Notes: generated by a model not told the origin, from the sequence alone. 64,000 nt of DNA from Paenibacillus sp. DMB5 (GCF_001517085.1 NZ_LRAC01000172.1:62001-126000), one strand, 5' to 3'. Positions 43,550-53,428 are shown, counted from the stretch's first letter. Program-made: numbers and translations.

Positions 43550-44443
43550 TTATTTATAAAAGGTATGATTGCCGATGGTCTTGGCATAGGTGCGTGAATG
43601 ATGTACGGTCAGATCCTGGGCCAGCTGCAGTGACAGGAAAAAATACGTATCGTCCGTAACCTCTTTCACTCCGGAAAGAGCGGCATTGACCGCTTTTATA
43701 CTGTCTTCATTCGGTTTCACACGTTTAAGACGCCCGTTAGCTACCGGGCTAAACTGGCTTTTCTGATAAATAACCTCATATATAGTGTCGGGAAAATTGG
43801 CTGACCGTAGCCTGTTCAGAACAACGTTGGCGACTGCCACCTTGCCCTGGTACGGTTCACCCTCCGCTTCTGCCATTACAATCTTTTGCAGCAGTAGCAG
43901 GTCTTCTTCGGATACGGCGTAGCTCCAGGTTGCTTCCGCTTGCTGTTCCTGGTTTAGTAGCTTTGTCCGGGAGAAGAACAATTTAAGGGGGGGATTTTGC
44001 TGAGATGCCGTTTTGACTTTGTTTACAGTCTGATTCCCCTTGGCTGCCGCCTGTTTGAGTGCTGTCTGCACTGCCGGCGGGGCCTTCATCAGAGTGGCTT
44101 TGGGCTGAACGGCTGGTTTAACGGCTGCCTGCTTGGGCTTCAGCTTACCAGGATCGAACCATTCCGCCTTGGGCTGCTTGTCCTGCCAGACCTGGCCAAG
44201 ACTTGTTGCTGATGTATAAAAGACAGGGGTGCTTATCCTGCCTGACCTCTCCTGAGCTGACGATTGCTGTACCTGCAGCGCTGCGGCTGCGGCATGGCCG
44301 GCTCCGGCTAATTTATCCAATTGCTGTGTATTCTGGCCTTCGGTAACAACGCCGGGGCTAAACAGGCTTATCGCTGAGAAACACACTAGAATTACGCCGA
44401 CCAGCAGCGCAATACAGCGGTTTTGTTTAAAAATCTCCATCAC
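43550..44443 (-). CDS. SleB/CwlJ-type cell wall hydrolase
   Basis: 297 residues. A TM/signal helix (about 10-32) is followed by a Pro/Ala/Gln/Lys-rich linker (about 35-165) and a Hydrolase_2 domain (about 175-297) with IVMAEAEGEPYQGKVAVANVVLNR (catalytic Glu of the lytic transglycosylase-like fold) and FSPVANGRLKRV. The domain cleaves muramic-delta-lactam-containing or normal peptidoglycan during spore germination (SleB) or growth. It has no PG_binding repeats, unlike SleB itself, so a vegetative or sporulation wall enzyme is equally possible. Monocistronic. Confidence 0.88.
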   Translation of the reverse strand: MMEIFKQNRCIALLVGVILVCFSAISLFSPGVVTEGQNTQQLDKLAGAGHAAAAALQVQQSSAQERSGRISTPVFYTSATSLGQVWQDKQPKAEWFDPGKLKPKQAAVKPAVQPKATLMKAPPAVQTALKQAAAKGNQTVNKVKTASQQNPPLKLFFSRTKLLNQEQQAEATWSYAVSEEDLLLLQKIVMAEAEGEPYQGKVAVANVVLNRLRSANFPDTIYEVIYQKSQFSPVANGRLKRVKPNEDSIKAVNAALSGVKEVTDDTYFFLSLQLAQDLTVHHSRTYAKTIGNHTFYK

Positions 44444-44522
44444 TTACCTCCTAGTTTACGGCACATTCCTATTGTATGTAACCGAAAATGGAAGCTTTGA
44501 AAACTTTCTTGTCGATTTAAGC

Positions 44523-45128
44523 TTAGAAAAATGACATTTTTCCGATCATTTCATACATAGGAATGGCATGCATTCTAGTAGCATACACCACAAAAGCATC
44601 AACCGTCCAGTCTTTTACCGAACAATTGTTCTCTATTTTGTCTGTCCGGTCCCGCATATCGCCCAGCAGCCCCGAACTGAAAACGCGTTCATCCCGGTAT
44701 TTGCGGGCTAAAGTCAGGTGCGGAGAATAGGATCTTTTTTCCGCCTTAAACCCCAGCGCCGAAGTTGCCGAAACGACGTCGCGCTGGAGCTCCTGCAGCC
44801 GCTCCAGCTCACCGGAAATCCCGGCCCACAGCACTCTTGGCGACTCCGGAGCACCGAAGGTTCCCCATTCCCCGAGACGGAGCCTGAACGGTTTCTGTCC
44901 GGCAGAAATTACCTTCAGGGCAGCAAGCAGTGCGGGAATTTGGGCAGCCGGGGTGTCACCCAGAAACTGGAGGGTAATATGATAATCATCGGGATATGTC
45001 CATTTGGCGAACTTCAGCCTTGAAGACAGTGCGGCCGCTTCCTGTCCCAGCAGCCTTCCCTGCTCCTCAGGCAGCTTCACGGCAACAAACAGACGCTCAG
45101 GATCACGGCCAAACGTACGGTTTTCCAT
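44523..45128 (-). CDS. thpR: RNA 2',3'-cyclic phosphodiesterase ThpR
   Basis: 201 residues from ATG 45128 (GAAAGGTG upstream); a longer frame exists without a site. Two HxTx motifs, HITLQFLG and HLTLARKY, form the 2H phosphoesterase centre that opens 2',3'-cyclic phosphates of RNA to 2'-phosphate. The N-terminal RLFVAVKLP is typical of the LigT family. It is divergent from the hydroxyacid dehydrogenase, with only 88 bp between them. Confidence 0.92.
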   Translation of the reverse strand: MENRTFGRDPERLFVAVKLPEEQGRLLGQEAAALSSRLKFAKWTYPDDYHITLQFLGDTPAAQIPALLAALKVISAGQKPFRLRLGEWGTFGAPESPRVLWAGISGELERLQELQRDVVSATSALGFKAEKRSYSPHLTLARKYRDERVFSSGLLGDMRDRTDKIENNCSVKDWTVDAFVVYATRMHAIPMYEMIGKMSFF

Positions 45129-45216
45129 GTGTATTTCACCTTTCGGGACAGATTTGATATCCTTATTGTATACAAGATCAGCCAATTTTACGAAAATTGT
45201 ATAACGGGAGGGAACC

Positions 45217-46175
45217 ATCATCACTAAATCCATTGTTTGTTTGCAGCCACTTACTTCTCAGCAGCAGGAGACCATTCTCGCCGCCGCTCCGGGTTATACC
45301 CTTACACTGGGAAATGCCAAAAGCCCGGATCTTGATCAGCTTGCCCGCGCGGAAATTATAATCGGCTGGGGCAAAGGCATAGCAGATACCGTGCTGCAGC
45401 CGGGTTCACCGCTCCGCTGGGTCCAGACCTGGTCTGCCGGCGTGGAGAAGCTGCCGCTTCGGAGGCTGGAGGAGCGGGGCATCCTTCTGACAAATGCCAG
45501 CGGTGTCCATGCCGAGCCGATCACGGCCGTTATTATCGGATTCATGCTGATGTTTACCCGAAACTTTCACACAGCGATCCGCAATCAGCTGGAACGCAAG
45601 TGGCATTCGGACGGCAAGGAAAGCGAGCTGACCGGTAAAACCGCCGTCATTGCCGGAACGGGCTCCATCGGAAGCGAGACCGCCAGAATCGCCAAGGCTT
45701 TCCGGATGAAAACCATCGGAATCAGCCGCTCAGGCTCAGAGGTTGACGGGTTTGACAAGGTCTACACCACTGCACGGCTGCATGAAGCAGCCGAATCTGC
45801 CGACTTCCTGATCAACACCCTGCCGCTTACCGACGAAACGAAGGGACTCTTTAATGCCGATGTGTTTAATGCCTGCCCGCAGGGGGCTTATTATATCAAC
45901 ATCGGACGCGGGGCGACCACGGATACTGAAGCCCTTATGACCGCGCTGAACAGCGGGCAGCTGGCCGAGCGGGTCTCGATGTCTTTGACCCCGAACCGCT
46001 CCCTTCTGAACATCCGCTTTGGGGCATGGAGCAGGTCATTATTACACCGCACTGCGCCGGTACGACGGACCGTTATGCCGACCGGATCGTAGAGCTCTTT
46101 ACCGAGAATGTACAAGCTTACCTGAAGGACGGCCAGCCTTCCCGTAACCTGGTGGATTATAGCCGGCAATACTAA
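45217..46175 (+). pseudogene. D-2-hydroxyacid dehydrogenase, frameshifted near 45967, start codon unusual
   Basis: NAD-dependent dehydrogenase of the GhrA/SerA-like family: VIAGTGSIGSETARIAKAF (Rossmann), INIGRGATTDTEAL and, in the shifted frame, GLDVFDPEPLPSEHPLWGMEQVIITPHCAGTTDRY in sequence after the break. The break lies where GGCCGAGCG would have to read GGCCGGAGCG. Repaired, it ends at 46175 with about 320 residues and contains the catalytic Arg-Glu-His set. The protein should begin about ITKSIVCLQPLTSQQ, but no ATG/GTG/TTG lies in frame between the stop at 45202 and TTG 45241; GGGAGG precedes ATC-ATC at 45217-45222. I therefore give 45217 as start with doubt. Confidence 0.8.
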
Positions 46176-46203
46176 TATCGTTTAACATCCCGGTTCGTTT
46201 TAA

Positions 46204-46247
46204 AAAGGGGGATTCCCGGCAGCTTTTCCTGCCGGGAATCCCCCTTT
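46204..46247. terminator. Bidirectional terminator between dehydrogenase and chemoreceptor genes
   Basis: AAAGGGGGATTCCCGGCAG pairs with CTGCCGGGAATCCCCCTTT, a 19-bp stem with a 6-nt loop. Confidence 0.9.
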
Positions 46248-46265
46248 GTCTTTTGCTGTTCGCGG

Positions 46266-48041
46266 TTAAATCCGGAAACGCGTTACCGACTCCTCAAGCT
46301 CCACCAGACGGCTGCGCAGCTGGCCGATGCCGGCTGCCACCTCACTGGTCGCCTGCACCTGCTCATTGGCAGAGGCTGACGTCTCCTCCACTCCTGCTGC
46401 CGACTGCTGGGCAAGTGCCGAGATATGCTGGCTGAATTCATTCATCGTCTCACTTGCACCGGCCATTTTCCGGATATCTCCGCCCATATTATCAATGGTG
46501 CCTGCCATTACATCTACCGAGCGGTTAATATCCGCCAGGGCGCTGCCGGTCTCCAGAATCTGCCTGCCGCCCTCCTCCGTCTTCAGTACACCTTCCCGCA
46601 GCTGCTCCACCATCTCTCTGGAATCCGCCTGAATCCCTTGAGTGATGCTGGTGATTTCGGATACGGTCTGCTGCACATCCTCTGACAGCTTGCGCACTTC
46701 CTGGGCAACGACCGCGAATCCGCGCCCGCTGTCCCCGGCTCTGGCAGCCTCTATCGCCGCGTTGATGGCCAGCAGATGAGTCTGTTCAGAGATGCTGCGG
46801 ATGGAGCCGACCAGCCGGAAGATCCCTTCATTCTTACGGTTAAGCTCCTCCACTGTATCCATCGACTGGGATACAACTTCGGCAATCTGGCCCATCTGTG
46901 CCACCGAGCTTTCCATCAGTGCTCTGCCCCGCTCGCCTTTGGTGCGCACCTGATCCGAATGCAGCCGCAGCTCTTCCCCCTTGCCGGCAAAGTCGCTTAT
47001 CAGCTTGTTCAAATCCTCAACCGCCTTCGAGGCTTCCACAGCGGATTCCGCCTGGCTGCCTGCCGCATTGGCCAGCTCCTCCATTGTAACGGCAATCTGG
47101 CTGCTTCCCTCTTTGGTCCCTGACACCGTGCGGACCAGCTCATCGCCCTGCCGGGCGATGATTCCCGAGACGTTACGAATCTGGCTGACGATCGCAAGCA
47201 GCGTCCGGTTCGTGTCATTGGCCGTTTTGGCAAGCCGCCCTATCTCATCCTCATTGCGGATCAGGGTATCCTCCGAGGTCAGATCCCCCTCCGCAATCCG
47301 CTGCAGATGAGCGGTTACCGCTTTGATCGGGTTAATAATCGTCTTACGGATTACCATATTGATCAGGCCGATAATCAGCAGTACAAGCAGTATGATTATA
47401 CTGATAATAGTAAGCGAGGCGTGAAATGCATCCTCCGAGTGTCTCCCATCCTGCTCGGCATCCTCCTGGCTGTGCTTGACCAGCGCCTCCAGATCAATCT
47501 GCATCGCATTAAAGGCATCAATCCCTTTTTGCGAGACCTCCAGCGCGAGCTGCTCATTCCCCTCGTCACTAAGCTTGATAGCCTGACTATTGATCGTCAT
47601 GTATTCATTCCATTTGTCACTGAGGGCTGACAGCTGCTCCAGTCCTGTGTCACTGTCAAGCGATTCTCTGTAAAGCTTCATCAAATCGGCAACCTTGCGG
47701 ATCGCCTGAGCCCTTTGTTCTTCAAGCTTAGCCTTTTCAGCACTGTCTGTATTGAGAATATGCTGCATACTGAGCGCCATAATGTGCTCTGTATAATAAT
47801 TGATATCATGCACCTGATTAAGCGCCGGTATTGCTTTTTCAACAATATTCCCTGTGTTTTTCTGCATATTGTACATTTGATAGAGGGAGGTACCCCCGAT
47901 TAGCAGAACCAGCAGGGCCAAGGCTGCGTAGCCTGTGGCGATTTTTGCTCCAACGCTTTTTTTTCTGGCCTCCATGACCTTTTTCATAGTACCTTTTGTC
48001 TGCTTCAGTACGGATTCCAACCGATTCCGCTCTTTTCCCAC
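46266..48041 (-). CDS. Methyl-accepting chemotaxis protein
   Basis: About 591 residues from GTG 48041 (GAGGGGG 7 nt upstream); the frame extends further without a site. TM1 (about 30-52), a four-helix-bundle ligand domain (about 55-195; DSDTGLEQLSALSDKWNEYM), TM2 (about 205-228; IISIIILLVLLIIGLINMV), HAMP (about 230-285) and the cytoplasmic signalling hairpin with EAARAGDSGRGFAVVAQEVRKLSE follow. It signals through CheA/CheW. No other chemotaxis genes are in the window, and the ligand is unknown. Confidence 0.93.
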   Translation of the reverse strand: MGKERNRLESVLKQTKGTMKKVMEARKKSVGAKIATGYAALALLVLLIGGTSLYQMYNMQKNTGNIVEKAIPALNQVHDINYYTEHIMALSMQHILNTDSAEKAKLEEQRAQAIRKVADLMKLYRESLDSDTGLEQLSALSDKWNEYMTINSQAIKLSDEGNEQLALEVSQKGIDAFNAMQIDLEALVKHSQEDAEQDGRHSEDAFHASLTIISIIILLVLLIIGLINMVIRKTIINPIKAVTAHLQRIAEGDLTSEDTLIRNEDEIGRLAKTANDTNRTLLAIVSQIRNVSGIIARQGDELVRTVSGTKEGSSQIAVTMEELANAAGSQAESAVEASKAVEDLNKLISDFAGKGEELRLHSDQVRTKGERGRALMESSVAQMGQIAEVVSQSMDTVEELNRKNEGIFRLVGSIRSISEQTHLLAINAAIEAARAGDSGRGFAVVAQEVRKLSEDVQQTVSEITSITQGIQADSREMVEQLREGVLKTEEGGRQILETGSALADINRSVDVMAGTIDNMGGDIRKMAGASETMNEFSQHISALAQQSAAGVEETSASANEQVQATSEVAAGIGQLRSRLVELEESVTRFRI

Positions 48042-48195
48042 AACTATGCCCCCTCTGATTTCCGAAAACCTTACAAGTAATTTACAATCGATTGCTTTCA
48101 TTTTCACAATTGGGCAAAACGATACACTACTCTCTATATTTCGGCAGGAATTACGGATATTTTTAGATGATGTCATATATCCTCCGCACAATAAA

Positions 48196-48220
48196 ACCGG
48201 GCTCCCGCAGGGAACCCGGT
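48196..48220 (-). terminator. Intrinsic terminator after the dGTPase gene
   Basis: ACCGGGTTCCC and GGGAGCCCGGT pair with a 3-nt loop on the minus strand, followed by TTTATTG. Confidence 0.75.
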
Positions 48221-48233
48221 CTGTCTGAACGGC

Positions 48234-49643
48234 TTAATCCAGGTCGTAAATGGAGCCTACCTTCAGGCCGTACAGCTCGTTATAGATTTTTTCGGCAAAA
48301 GCATCCGTCATCCCGGCGATGTAGTCGATCACCATATGCTCCCAGGTCCAGATCGGCTTCTGCTGCCGCTGGTCCTTCTCAAAGCGCTGCAGCCAGTCGC
48401 TCGGAATGATCGCCTTGGAGGTCTCCGGATCGTTGAACGCCCCCCACAGCCGGCGGAGAATCCATTCACTGCGTTTTTGCAGGCGCTGCACGCGCAGGTC
48501 GCGGATCATCGTAACCCAGGCGAAGCTTTTGAGCACACTGACCGTCCGCAGCATATCCTCATCCTCTGCGCCATCCTTGATGAACGTGACCTTCTTCCAG
48601 TCCCCGTCGGAAATGACCCCGAGACTGGCGACGAAGGTGCTTACCCAGTAAGCCTTCACCTCCCGGCGCGTACGGGAATAATCATTTTCGCAGGTCGGCA
48701 TCTTGTCCATCCAGACTCTCAGGAACTCGCTCAGTACCGCCTCCACCTTGATGTGGATCGCTTCAGGCTGCCAGCCCTTCCAGAAGGAGTCCTCCAGCGT
48801 CGTAATCTTCTCTACAATCAGCCGCTGGATATAGGTATCGTGCATAAAATGCTCATGGACTTCAATCTTGCCCGCCTTGATCCCGTCCTCCAGATCATGC
48901 GCGGAATAGGCGATGTCATCGCACAGGTCCATCAGCTGGGCCTCCAGCGTCTTTTTGCCGTCAGGAATCCCCCAGTCCTTGCGGATCTCCGAGATATAAT
49001 TCCATTCGGACAGATACATGCCCTTCTTCAGCACCGTGCCGGGAAAAGGATACTTGTTGATCCCCAGCAGCACGGCATCAGACAGATTCAGCCCGTCGAT
49101 ATTCTCGCGCTTCTCCAGAAACATGATCAGCCGGAAGTTATGCGCATTGCCCTCAAAATGCTCATACTGCCGCTTCATATTCCCTTCGATCGTCTGCTTC
49201 TGCACCGGGCCGGCGCCTGACTTCAGCGCTTCCTCGGCTGTTTTTTTGGCGATAAGCTGCTCCAGGATGTTGTCCAGCACCTCTTCCCCTTTATGCCCGA
49301 ACGGGGGATGGCCGAAATCATGGGCGATGGCTGCACATTCCACCACTTCAGGATCAATGACAAGCCCGGGGTTGTCCGCCTGTCCGGTTTCCACCTCAGG
49401 ATAAGAACGTAACAGGCTTTTGGCTGCCTCGCGGGCAATCTGCGCCACCTCGAGCGAGTGGGTCAGACGGGTCCGGTAATAATCGCCGGTGCCGGCGCCG
49501 AATACCTGTGATTTGCCCTGCAGCCGGCGGAAGGTCGGTGAGTGAATCAGGCGTGAATAGTCGCGTTCATACGCCGCTCTTGATGTCTCCAGACGGGTAA
49601 TCTCCGGATACTGCCTGTGCTCTCTTTTCTCAATTAGTGTCAT
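48234..49643 (-). CDS. dgt: Deoxyguanosinetriphosphate triphosphohydrolase-like protein (HD domain)
   Basis: 469 residues. The dGTPase motif RLQGKSQVFGAGTGDYYRTRLTHSLEVAQ in parts (RLTHSLEVA) and the metal site AAIAHDFGHPPFGHKGEE (HD) are intact, as are DDIAYSAHDLEDGI and the C-terminal helical region. It hydrolyses dNTPs to deoxynucleosides and triphosphate, which limits dNTP pools. Length matches the type-1 family rather than short HD proteins. Alone, divergent from the deacetylase gene. Confidence 0.92.
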   Translation of the reverse strand: MTLIEKREHRQYPEITRLETSRAAYERDYSRLIHSPTFRRLQGKSQVFGAGTGDYYRTRLTHSLEVAQIAREAAKSLLRSYPEVETGQADNPGLVIDPEVVECAAIAHDFGHPPFGHKGEEVLDNILEQLIAKKTAEEALKSGAGPVQKQTIEGNMKRQYEHFEGNAHNFRLIMFLEKRENIDGLNLSDAVLLGINKYPFPGTVLKKGMYLSEWNYISEIRKDWGIPDGKKTLEAQLMDLCDDIAYSAHDLEDGIKAGKIEVHEHFMHDTYIQRLIVEKITTLEDSFWKGWQPEAIHIKVEAVLSEFLRVWMDKMPTCENDYSRTRREVKAYWVSTFVASLGVISDGDWKKVTFIKDGAEDEDMLRTVSVLKSFAWVTMIRDLRVQRLQKRSEWILRRLWGAFNDPETSKAIIPSDWLQRFEKDQRQQKPIWTWEHMVIDYIAGMTDAFAEKIYNELYGLKVGSIYDLD

Positions 49644-49833
49644 ATCCGCTGCCCCTATCCATGTTCTGTATTTAGTACTTCATTATAGACATTTCCGGCA
49701 GAACTTTCACTCTAAAATAGAAAAAACGAGTTCTCGCCTGCCGTGAATATTTCATCACAGGGATGGAGCATTCTAAGGTCAAAATAGCCCGTTTCCCGCA
49801 CACGGGTCCGCTATGGAGTGAAGCTGACAAACC

Positions 49834-50607
49834 ATGAAAAGATTCCGCCGAATATCAGCAGCAGTTCTGGCCCTGCTCATGCTGCTGGCCAGCTGGTCAA
49901 GCCACGCCCTGGCCCGTTCCGATACCAAGAACCGCCAGTATCATGAGCAGAAGGGCGACATGATCTGGGAAGTGCCGACGCGCCAGAAAGTGATCGCCCT
50001 GACCTTCGATGATGGCCCTGACCCGACCGACACTATCAAGATTCTCGATGTACTGCAGGAATACAACGCCAAGTGCACCTTTTTCGCCATAGGCAAAAAA
50101 ATCGCCGCCTATCCTGAAATCGCCAGCCGGGTTATCTCAGAGGGCCATGAGCTGGCCAATCATACTTATAACCATGTATATTTCAAACGGCCTATCTCCG
50201 TAGAGCAGGTAATGAAGGAGCTGAAGCTGACGGAAGACGAAATTGTAAAGGTTACCGGCCGGCACAGCAGCCTTTTCCGGCCGCCGGGCGGGATGTATGA
50301 CGAGACGCTGGTCAATGTCTCAAACCGCATGGGGCTGAAGCCCGTGCTGTGGTCGTGGCATCAGGATACACGCGACTGGAACCGTCCGGGGGTTTGGAAT
50401 ATCTCCAGCAAAGTCATCACGAATGCTCATAGCGGTGATATTGTCCTCTTCCATGACTATGTTCACGGGCAATCCCAAACGTATGAGGCCCTGCAGATCA
50501 TTCTGCCTGCCCTGGAGAAGCAGGGATACCGGTTTGTTACCGTCTCCGAACTGATCGGACTGTCAGCCTCCGAGAAGGCGGGAGACATCAGACAGCTGGC
50601 CTATTAG
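49834..50607 (+). CDS. Secreted polysaccharide deacetylase (CE4/NodB family)
   Basis: 257 residues. A signal peptide (about 1-28, ALLMLLASWSSHALA) precedes the NodB homology domain with VIALTFDDGPDPTDT (motif 1, catalytic Asp and metal Asp), HELANHTYNH (motif 2), RPPGGMYD (motif 3) and DIVLFHDY (motif 5). It removes N-acetyl groups from peptidoglycan or a chitin-like sugar outside the cell. The lack of a sporulation-specific N-terminus does not let me choose between PdaA/PdaB-like and other roles. An ATG follows AGTGAAG. Confidence 0.92.
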   Translation: MKRFRRISAAVLALLMLLASWSSHALARSDTKNRQYHEQKGDMIWEVPTRQKVIALTFDDGPDPTDTIKILDVLQEYNAKCTFFAIGKKIAAYPEIASRVISEGHELANHTYNHVYFKRPISVEQVMKELKLTEDEIVKVTGRHSSLFRPPGGMYDETLVNVSNRMGLKPVLWSWHQDTRDWNRPGVWNISSKVITNAHSGDIVLFHDYVHGQSQTYEALQIILPALEKQGYRFVTVSELIGLSASEKAGDIRQLAY

Positions 50608-50726
50608 GGACTGCCCGGCCTCCTGAGGGTTCTTTAATTGCACAGGCTCTCAAAATAAGGTAGGCTTGATCTATCATTTAGACTGATTGGGCGCTGCCGC
50701 AGTGCACCTCTAGGAGGCTTTATCCC

Positions 50727-51746
50727 ATGTCCGAGAATACTTCCTATACAACCGAGGAAATCGCCCGGCTGTTGAAGATATCGAAATTAAAGGTCTATGA
50801 CCTGATCAAAAAAGGCGAGCTGCCGTCATACCGTGTCGGGAAACAGATGCGGGTAGACCACTCTGATCTTGAGGCCTATAAGCAGAATTCGCGCAGCACA
50901 AGTTCGTCCGCAGCGCCGCAGGGGGCTTCTGCCGCCCCTGTCCCTCTGCAGACAGGTATGCCGTTTGTTCTGCCGCCGGCAACCTTCTCGCCTCCGCTTC
51001 ACCTTACCCAGCCTGGTTCCGGACCGGTTAAGGCTGCTGCAACGAACATAGTGATTACCGGACAGGACATGTCCCTTGATATTCTGGCTACCCATCTGGA
51101 GCGCAGCCTGCCCTCCTCCCGGCCGCTTCGTTCTTATGCCGGCAGCCTCGACAGCCTGATCGCCATGTACAACGGCGAATCGGACATAGTCAGCACCCAC
51201 CTGCTGGACGGCGATACAGGGGAGTATAACCTCCCCTATATCCGCAAGCTGCTGGTGGGCTTCCCCTATCTTGTCGTGCGTATGCTGACCCGCAGCGCCG
51301 GGCTCTATGTACAGCAGGGTAATCCGCGGAATATCCGCAGCTGGCAGGATTTGCAGCAGCCGGGCCTGAAGCTGATTAACCGTGAGCGCGGCTCCGGCGT
51401 CCGTGTGCTGCTGGACGAGCAGCTGCGGCTGCACGGAATTCCTGCAGCCGGACTGAGCGGGTATGGGACCGAGGAGAACAGCCATCTGGCGGTAGCCGGC
51501 CGCGTGGCCCGCGGTGAAGCCGATGTCGGCATCGGTATAGAAAAGGCCGCCAAAATCATTGAAGGTCTGGAGTTCATCCCGCTGATTCAGGAGCGTTATG
51601 ATCTTGTAATGCTCAAGAAGCCTGAGAATGAACAGTGGATTGGCGCTGTGCTCGATATTTTGCGTTCCCCGGCCTTCAAGAACGAGCTTAATACGATTCA
51701 CAGCTATGATCTTACTGGAACCGGTGAGATTATCTACGAAACATAA
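50727..51746 (+). CDS. Excisionase-type HTH regulator with a molybdate/tungstate-like PBP domain
   Basis: 339 residues, AGGAGG before the ATG. The N-terminal HTH_17 (YTTEEIARLLKISKLKVYDLIKKGELPSYRVGKQMRV, about 6-45) binds DNA; a linker (about 52-105) leads to a PBP-like domain (about 107-335; INRERGSGVRVLLDEQL and ADVGIGIEKAAK). Such proteins act as sensors where the substrate-binding fold recognises the transported anion. It is convergent with modB-modA, which suggests control of molybdate uptake. Binding of molybdate is inference from context. Confidence 0.9.
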   Translation: MSENTSYTTEEIARLLKISKLKVYDLIKKGELPSYRVGKQMRVDHSDLEAYKQNSRSTSSSAAPQGASAAPVPLQTGMPFVLPPATFSPPLHLTQPGSGPVKAAATNIVITGQDMSLDILATHLERSLPSSRPLRSYAGSLDSLIAMYNGESDIVSTHLLDGDTGEYNLPYIRKLLVGFPYLVVRMLTRSAGLYVQQGNPRNIRSWQDLQQPGLKLINRERGSGVRVLLDEQLRLHGIPAAGLSGYGTEENSHLAVAGRVARGEADVGIGIEKAAKIIEGLEFIPLIQERYDLVMLKKPENEQWIGAVLDILRSPAFKNELNTIHSYDLTGTGEIIYET

Positions 51747-51761
51747 CGCTTCTCCGGATAA

Positions 51762-51809
51762 ACAAAAACTCCGCTTCCCTGACTGACCAGGGAAAGCCGG
51801 AGTTTTTGT
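51762..51809. terminator. Bidirectional terminator between the regulator and modB
   Basis: ACAAAAACTCCG pairs with CGGAGTTTTTGT, and inside CTTCCCT pairs with AGGGAAAG, with a short loop. Confidence 0.85.
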
Positions 51810-51831
51810 ATGTAATCGTACACCTTCACCG

Positions 51832-52494
51832 TTATGAACGGCGGTTAACGAACATCAGCATAAGCGCAGAAATGACTATGATGGAACAGACCCACATCCA
51901 GGCAAGGGTCATATTGCCGCCGTCTACGGCAACATAGATTGCAGTCGGTACAGTCTGGGTACGCCCCGGAATATTCCCCGCTACCATGATGGTCGCCCCG
52001 AACTCACCCAGCCCCCGGGCAAATCCCAGCACAAATCCGGCAGCCAGCGCCCGGCCTGCCAGCGGCAGCGTAACATACCGCAGCACCTGCAGCTCGCTGG
52101 CCCCCTGGGCGCGTGCGGCGTCCTCAAGATCCTTATCCACTTCCTCAAAGCCGGCCTTTACGGTCCGGTAGACCAGCGGAAAAGCGACGACTACAGCAGC
52201 TATCACCGCTGCTCCCCATGTAAACAGAATGGTCTGCTCTGTTAACCGTTCATACAACTCTCCAATCCAGCTCCTGCGTCCCAGAATGACCAGAAGCACA
52301 AATCCGACAACGGTCGGCGGCAGAACAAGCGGCAGCATCAGTACAGTCTCCAGCAGACTGTAACCCGGGAATTTCCGGCCCGCCATCAGCTTGGCCGCAT
52401 AGGTTGCCAGAATAAATACAATAATGCTGGTAATTACAGCGATTCTGACTGAAAGCCAGACCGGGGCGAAAAATTCAGTCCAATTGATCTCCAT
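51832..52494 (-). CDS. modB: Molybdate ABC transporter permease ModB
   Basis: 220 residues with five to six TM helices. PLVLPPTVVGFVLLVILGRRSWIG and the EAA loop EDAARAQGASELQVLRYVTLP (DAARAQGAS) are typical, as is GFARGLGEFGATIMVAGNIPGRTQT, the ModB signature. It follows modA by 33 nt. No modC (ATPase) gene follows within the unit, since the convergent regulator lies next, so the ATPase must come from elsewhere or be shared. Confidence 0.97.
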   Translation of the reverse strand: MEINWTEFFAPVWLSVRIAVITSIIVFILATYAAKLMAGRKFPGYSLLETVLMLPLVLPPTVVGFVLLVILGRRSWIGELYERLTEQTILFTWGAAVIAAVVVAFPLVYRTVKAGFEEVDKDLEDAARAQGASELQVLRYVTLPLAGRALAAGFVLGFARGLGEFGATIMVAGNIPGRTQTVPTAIYVAVDGGNMTLAWMWVCSIIVISALMLMFVNRRS

Positions 52495-52527
52495 TCGCTT
52501 CCACCCCGCTTATCTTCATTCGATGAA

Positions 52528-53312
52528 TTAATCCGCCAGTGAAAATCCGTAGCTTGTGAAGATGCTGCCTGCTGCCTTGGTCTGAACATAATTGTAGAAG
52601 GCTTTGGCTTCTGCCTGATGATCAGATTCCTTGACAATGCCTACAGGGTAATTAATGGCCTTATGCACATGTGCCCCTACAGTAAGCGCGATCTTTACCT
52701 TAGAGGAAGTGAGGGCATCCGTCTTGTATACGAAGCCTGCATCCGCATTCCCTGTCTCTACATAGGAGAGCACCTGACGGACATCCTTGGCAAAGACCAG
52801 CTTGCTCTGCAGCGTATCCCATACCTTCTTGGCAGTCAATGACTGCTGGGCGTACTGGCCGGCAGGCACGGATTCAGGCTGGCCAACGGCCACCTTTTTA
52901 AAGGCCTTATCGGTAAGCAGTGTAATGGAAGTGATCTTTGTTTTGGAGCTTACGGGAACAACCAGCACCAGCTGATTCTTCAAGAGCTGCTTACTCTCCG
53001 AAATAAGCCCCTCGTCCACCAGTGCCTTCATCTGCTTATCCCCGGCAGAGAAGAACAGGTCCGCGGCGCACCTTGTTCAATCTGCTTCTGCAGCGTGCCG
53101 GAAGCACCATAATTGAAGACAAGGTCAATATCAGAATGCTGCTTCTCATACAGTACCGCGATTTTATCCAGGCTGTCCTGCAGGCTGGCCGCTGCGGAAA
53201 CGATAATCTCTGTTTTCTTGGCTGCTGCCTGTACCTCAAGACCGGGCGTTGCTGCCGATGCACCTGATACAAGAAAAACAGACATGATGATCACAGCTAG
53301 TTTCTTGAACAT
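52528..53312 (-). pseudogene. modA: Molybdate ABC transporter substrate-binding protein ModA, frameshifted near 53064
   Basis: Signal peptide (MFKKLAVIIMSVFLVSGASA), then IIVSAAASLQDSLDKIAVLYE, the oxyanion-binding Ser/Ala loop of ModA, and FNYGASGTLQKQIEQGAP. Here the reading frame shifts; restoring one G (GCGCCGCGG to GCGCCGGCGG) gives ADLFFSAGDKQMKALVDEGL and the rest to the stop at 52528. The repaired protein has about 261 residues, normal for ModA. An intact periplasmic-type lipobox is not visible, so anchoring is unclear. Confidence 0.85.
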
Positions 53313-53388
53313 ATGGATTCCTCCTACTTATGTATATCTGTATATTTTGGTGTTATTTTAGCACAACCTTTTTTATAATACTATATGG

Positions 53389-53428
53389 TTAGTTATGTTT
53401 GTTTATATTTAGTTATGAACAGTTATAT
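53389..53428. repeat. Tandem 20-bp direct repeat upstream of modA
   Basis: TTAGTTATGTTTGTTTATAT (53389-53408) and TTAGTTATGAACAGTTATAT (53409-53428) are adjacent and match at 16 of 20 positions. Distance to the modA start is about 77-116 nt, a place fitting an operator. A third, similar segment (TTAGTTATATTTATCTATAA) lies at 54551-54570, before the WYL regulator gene. AT-richness makes chance similarity possible. Confidence 0.5.
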
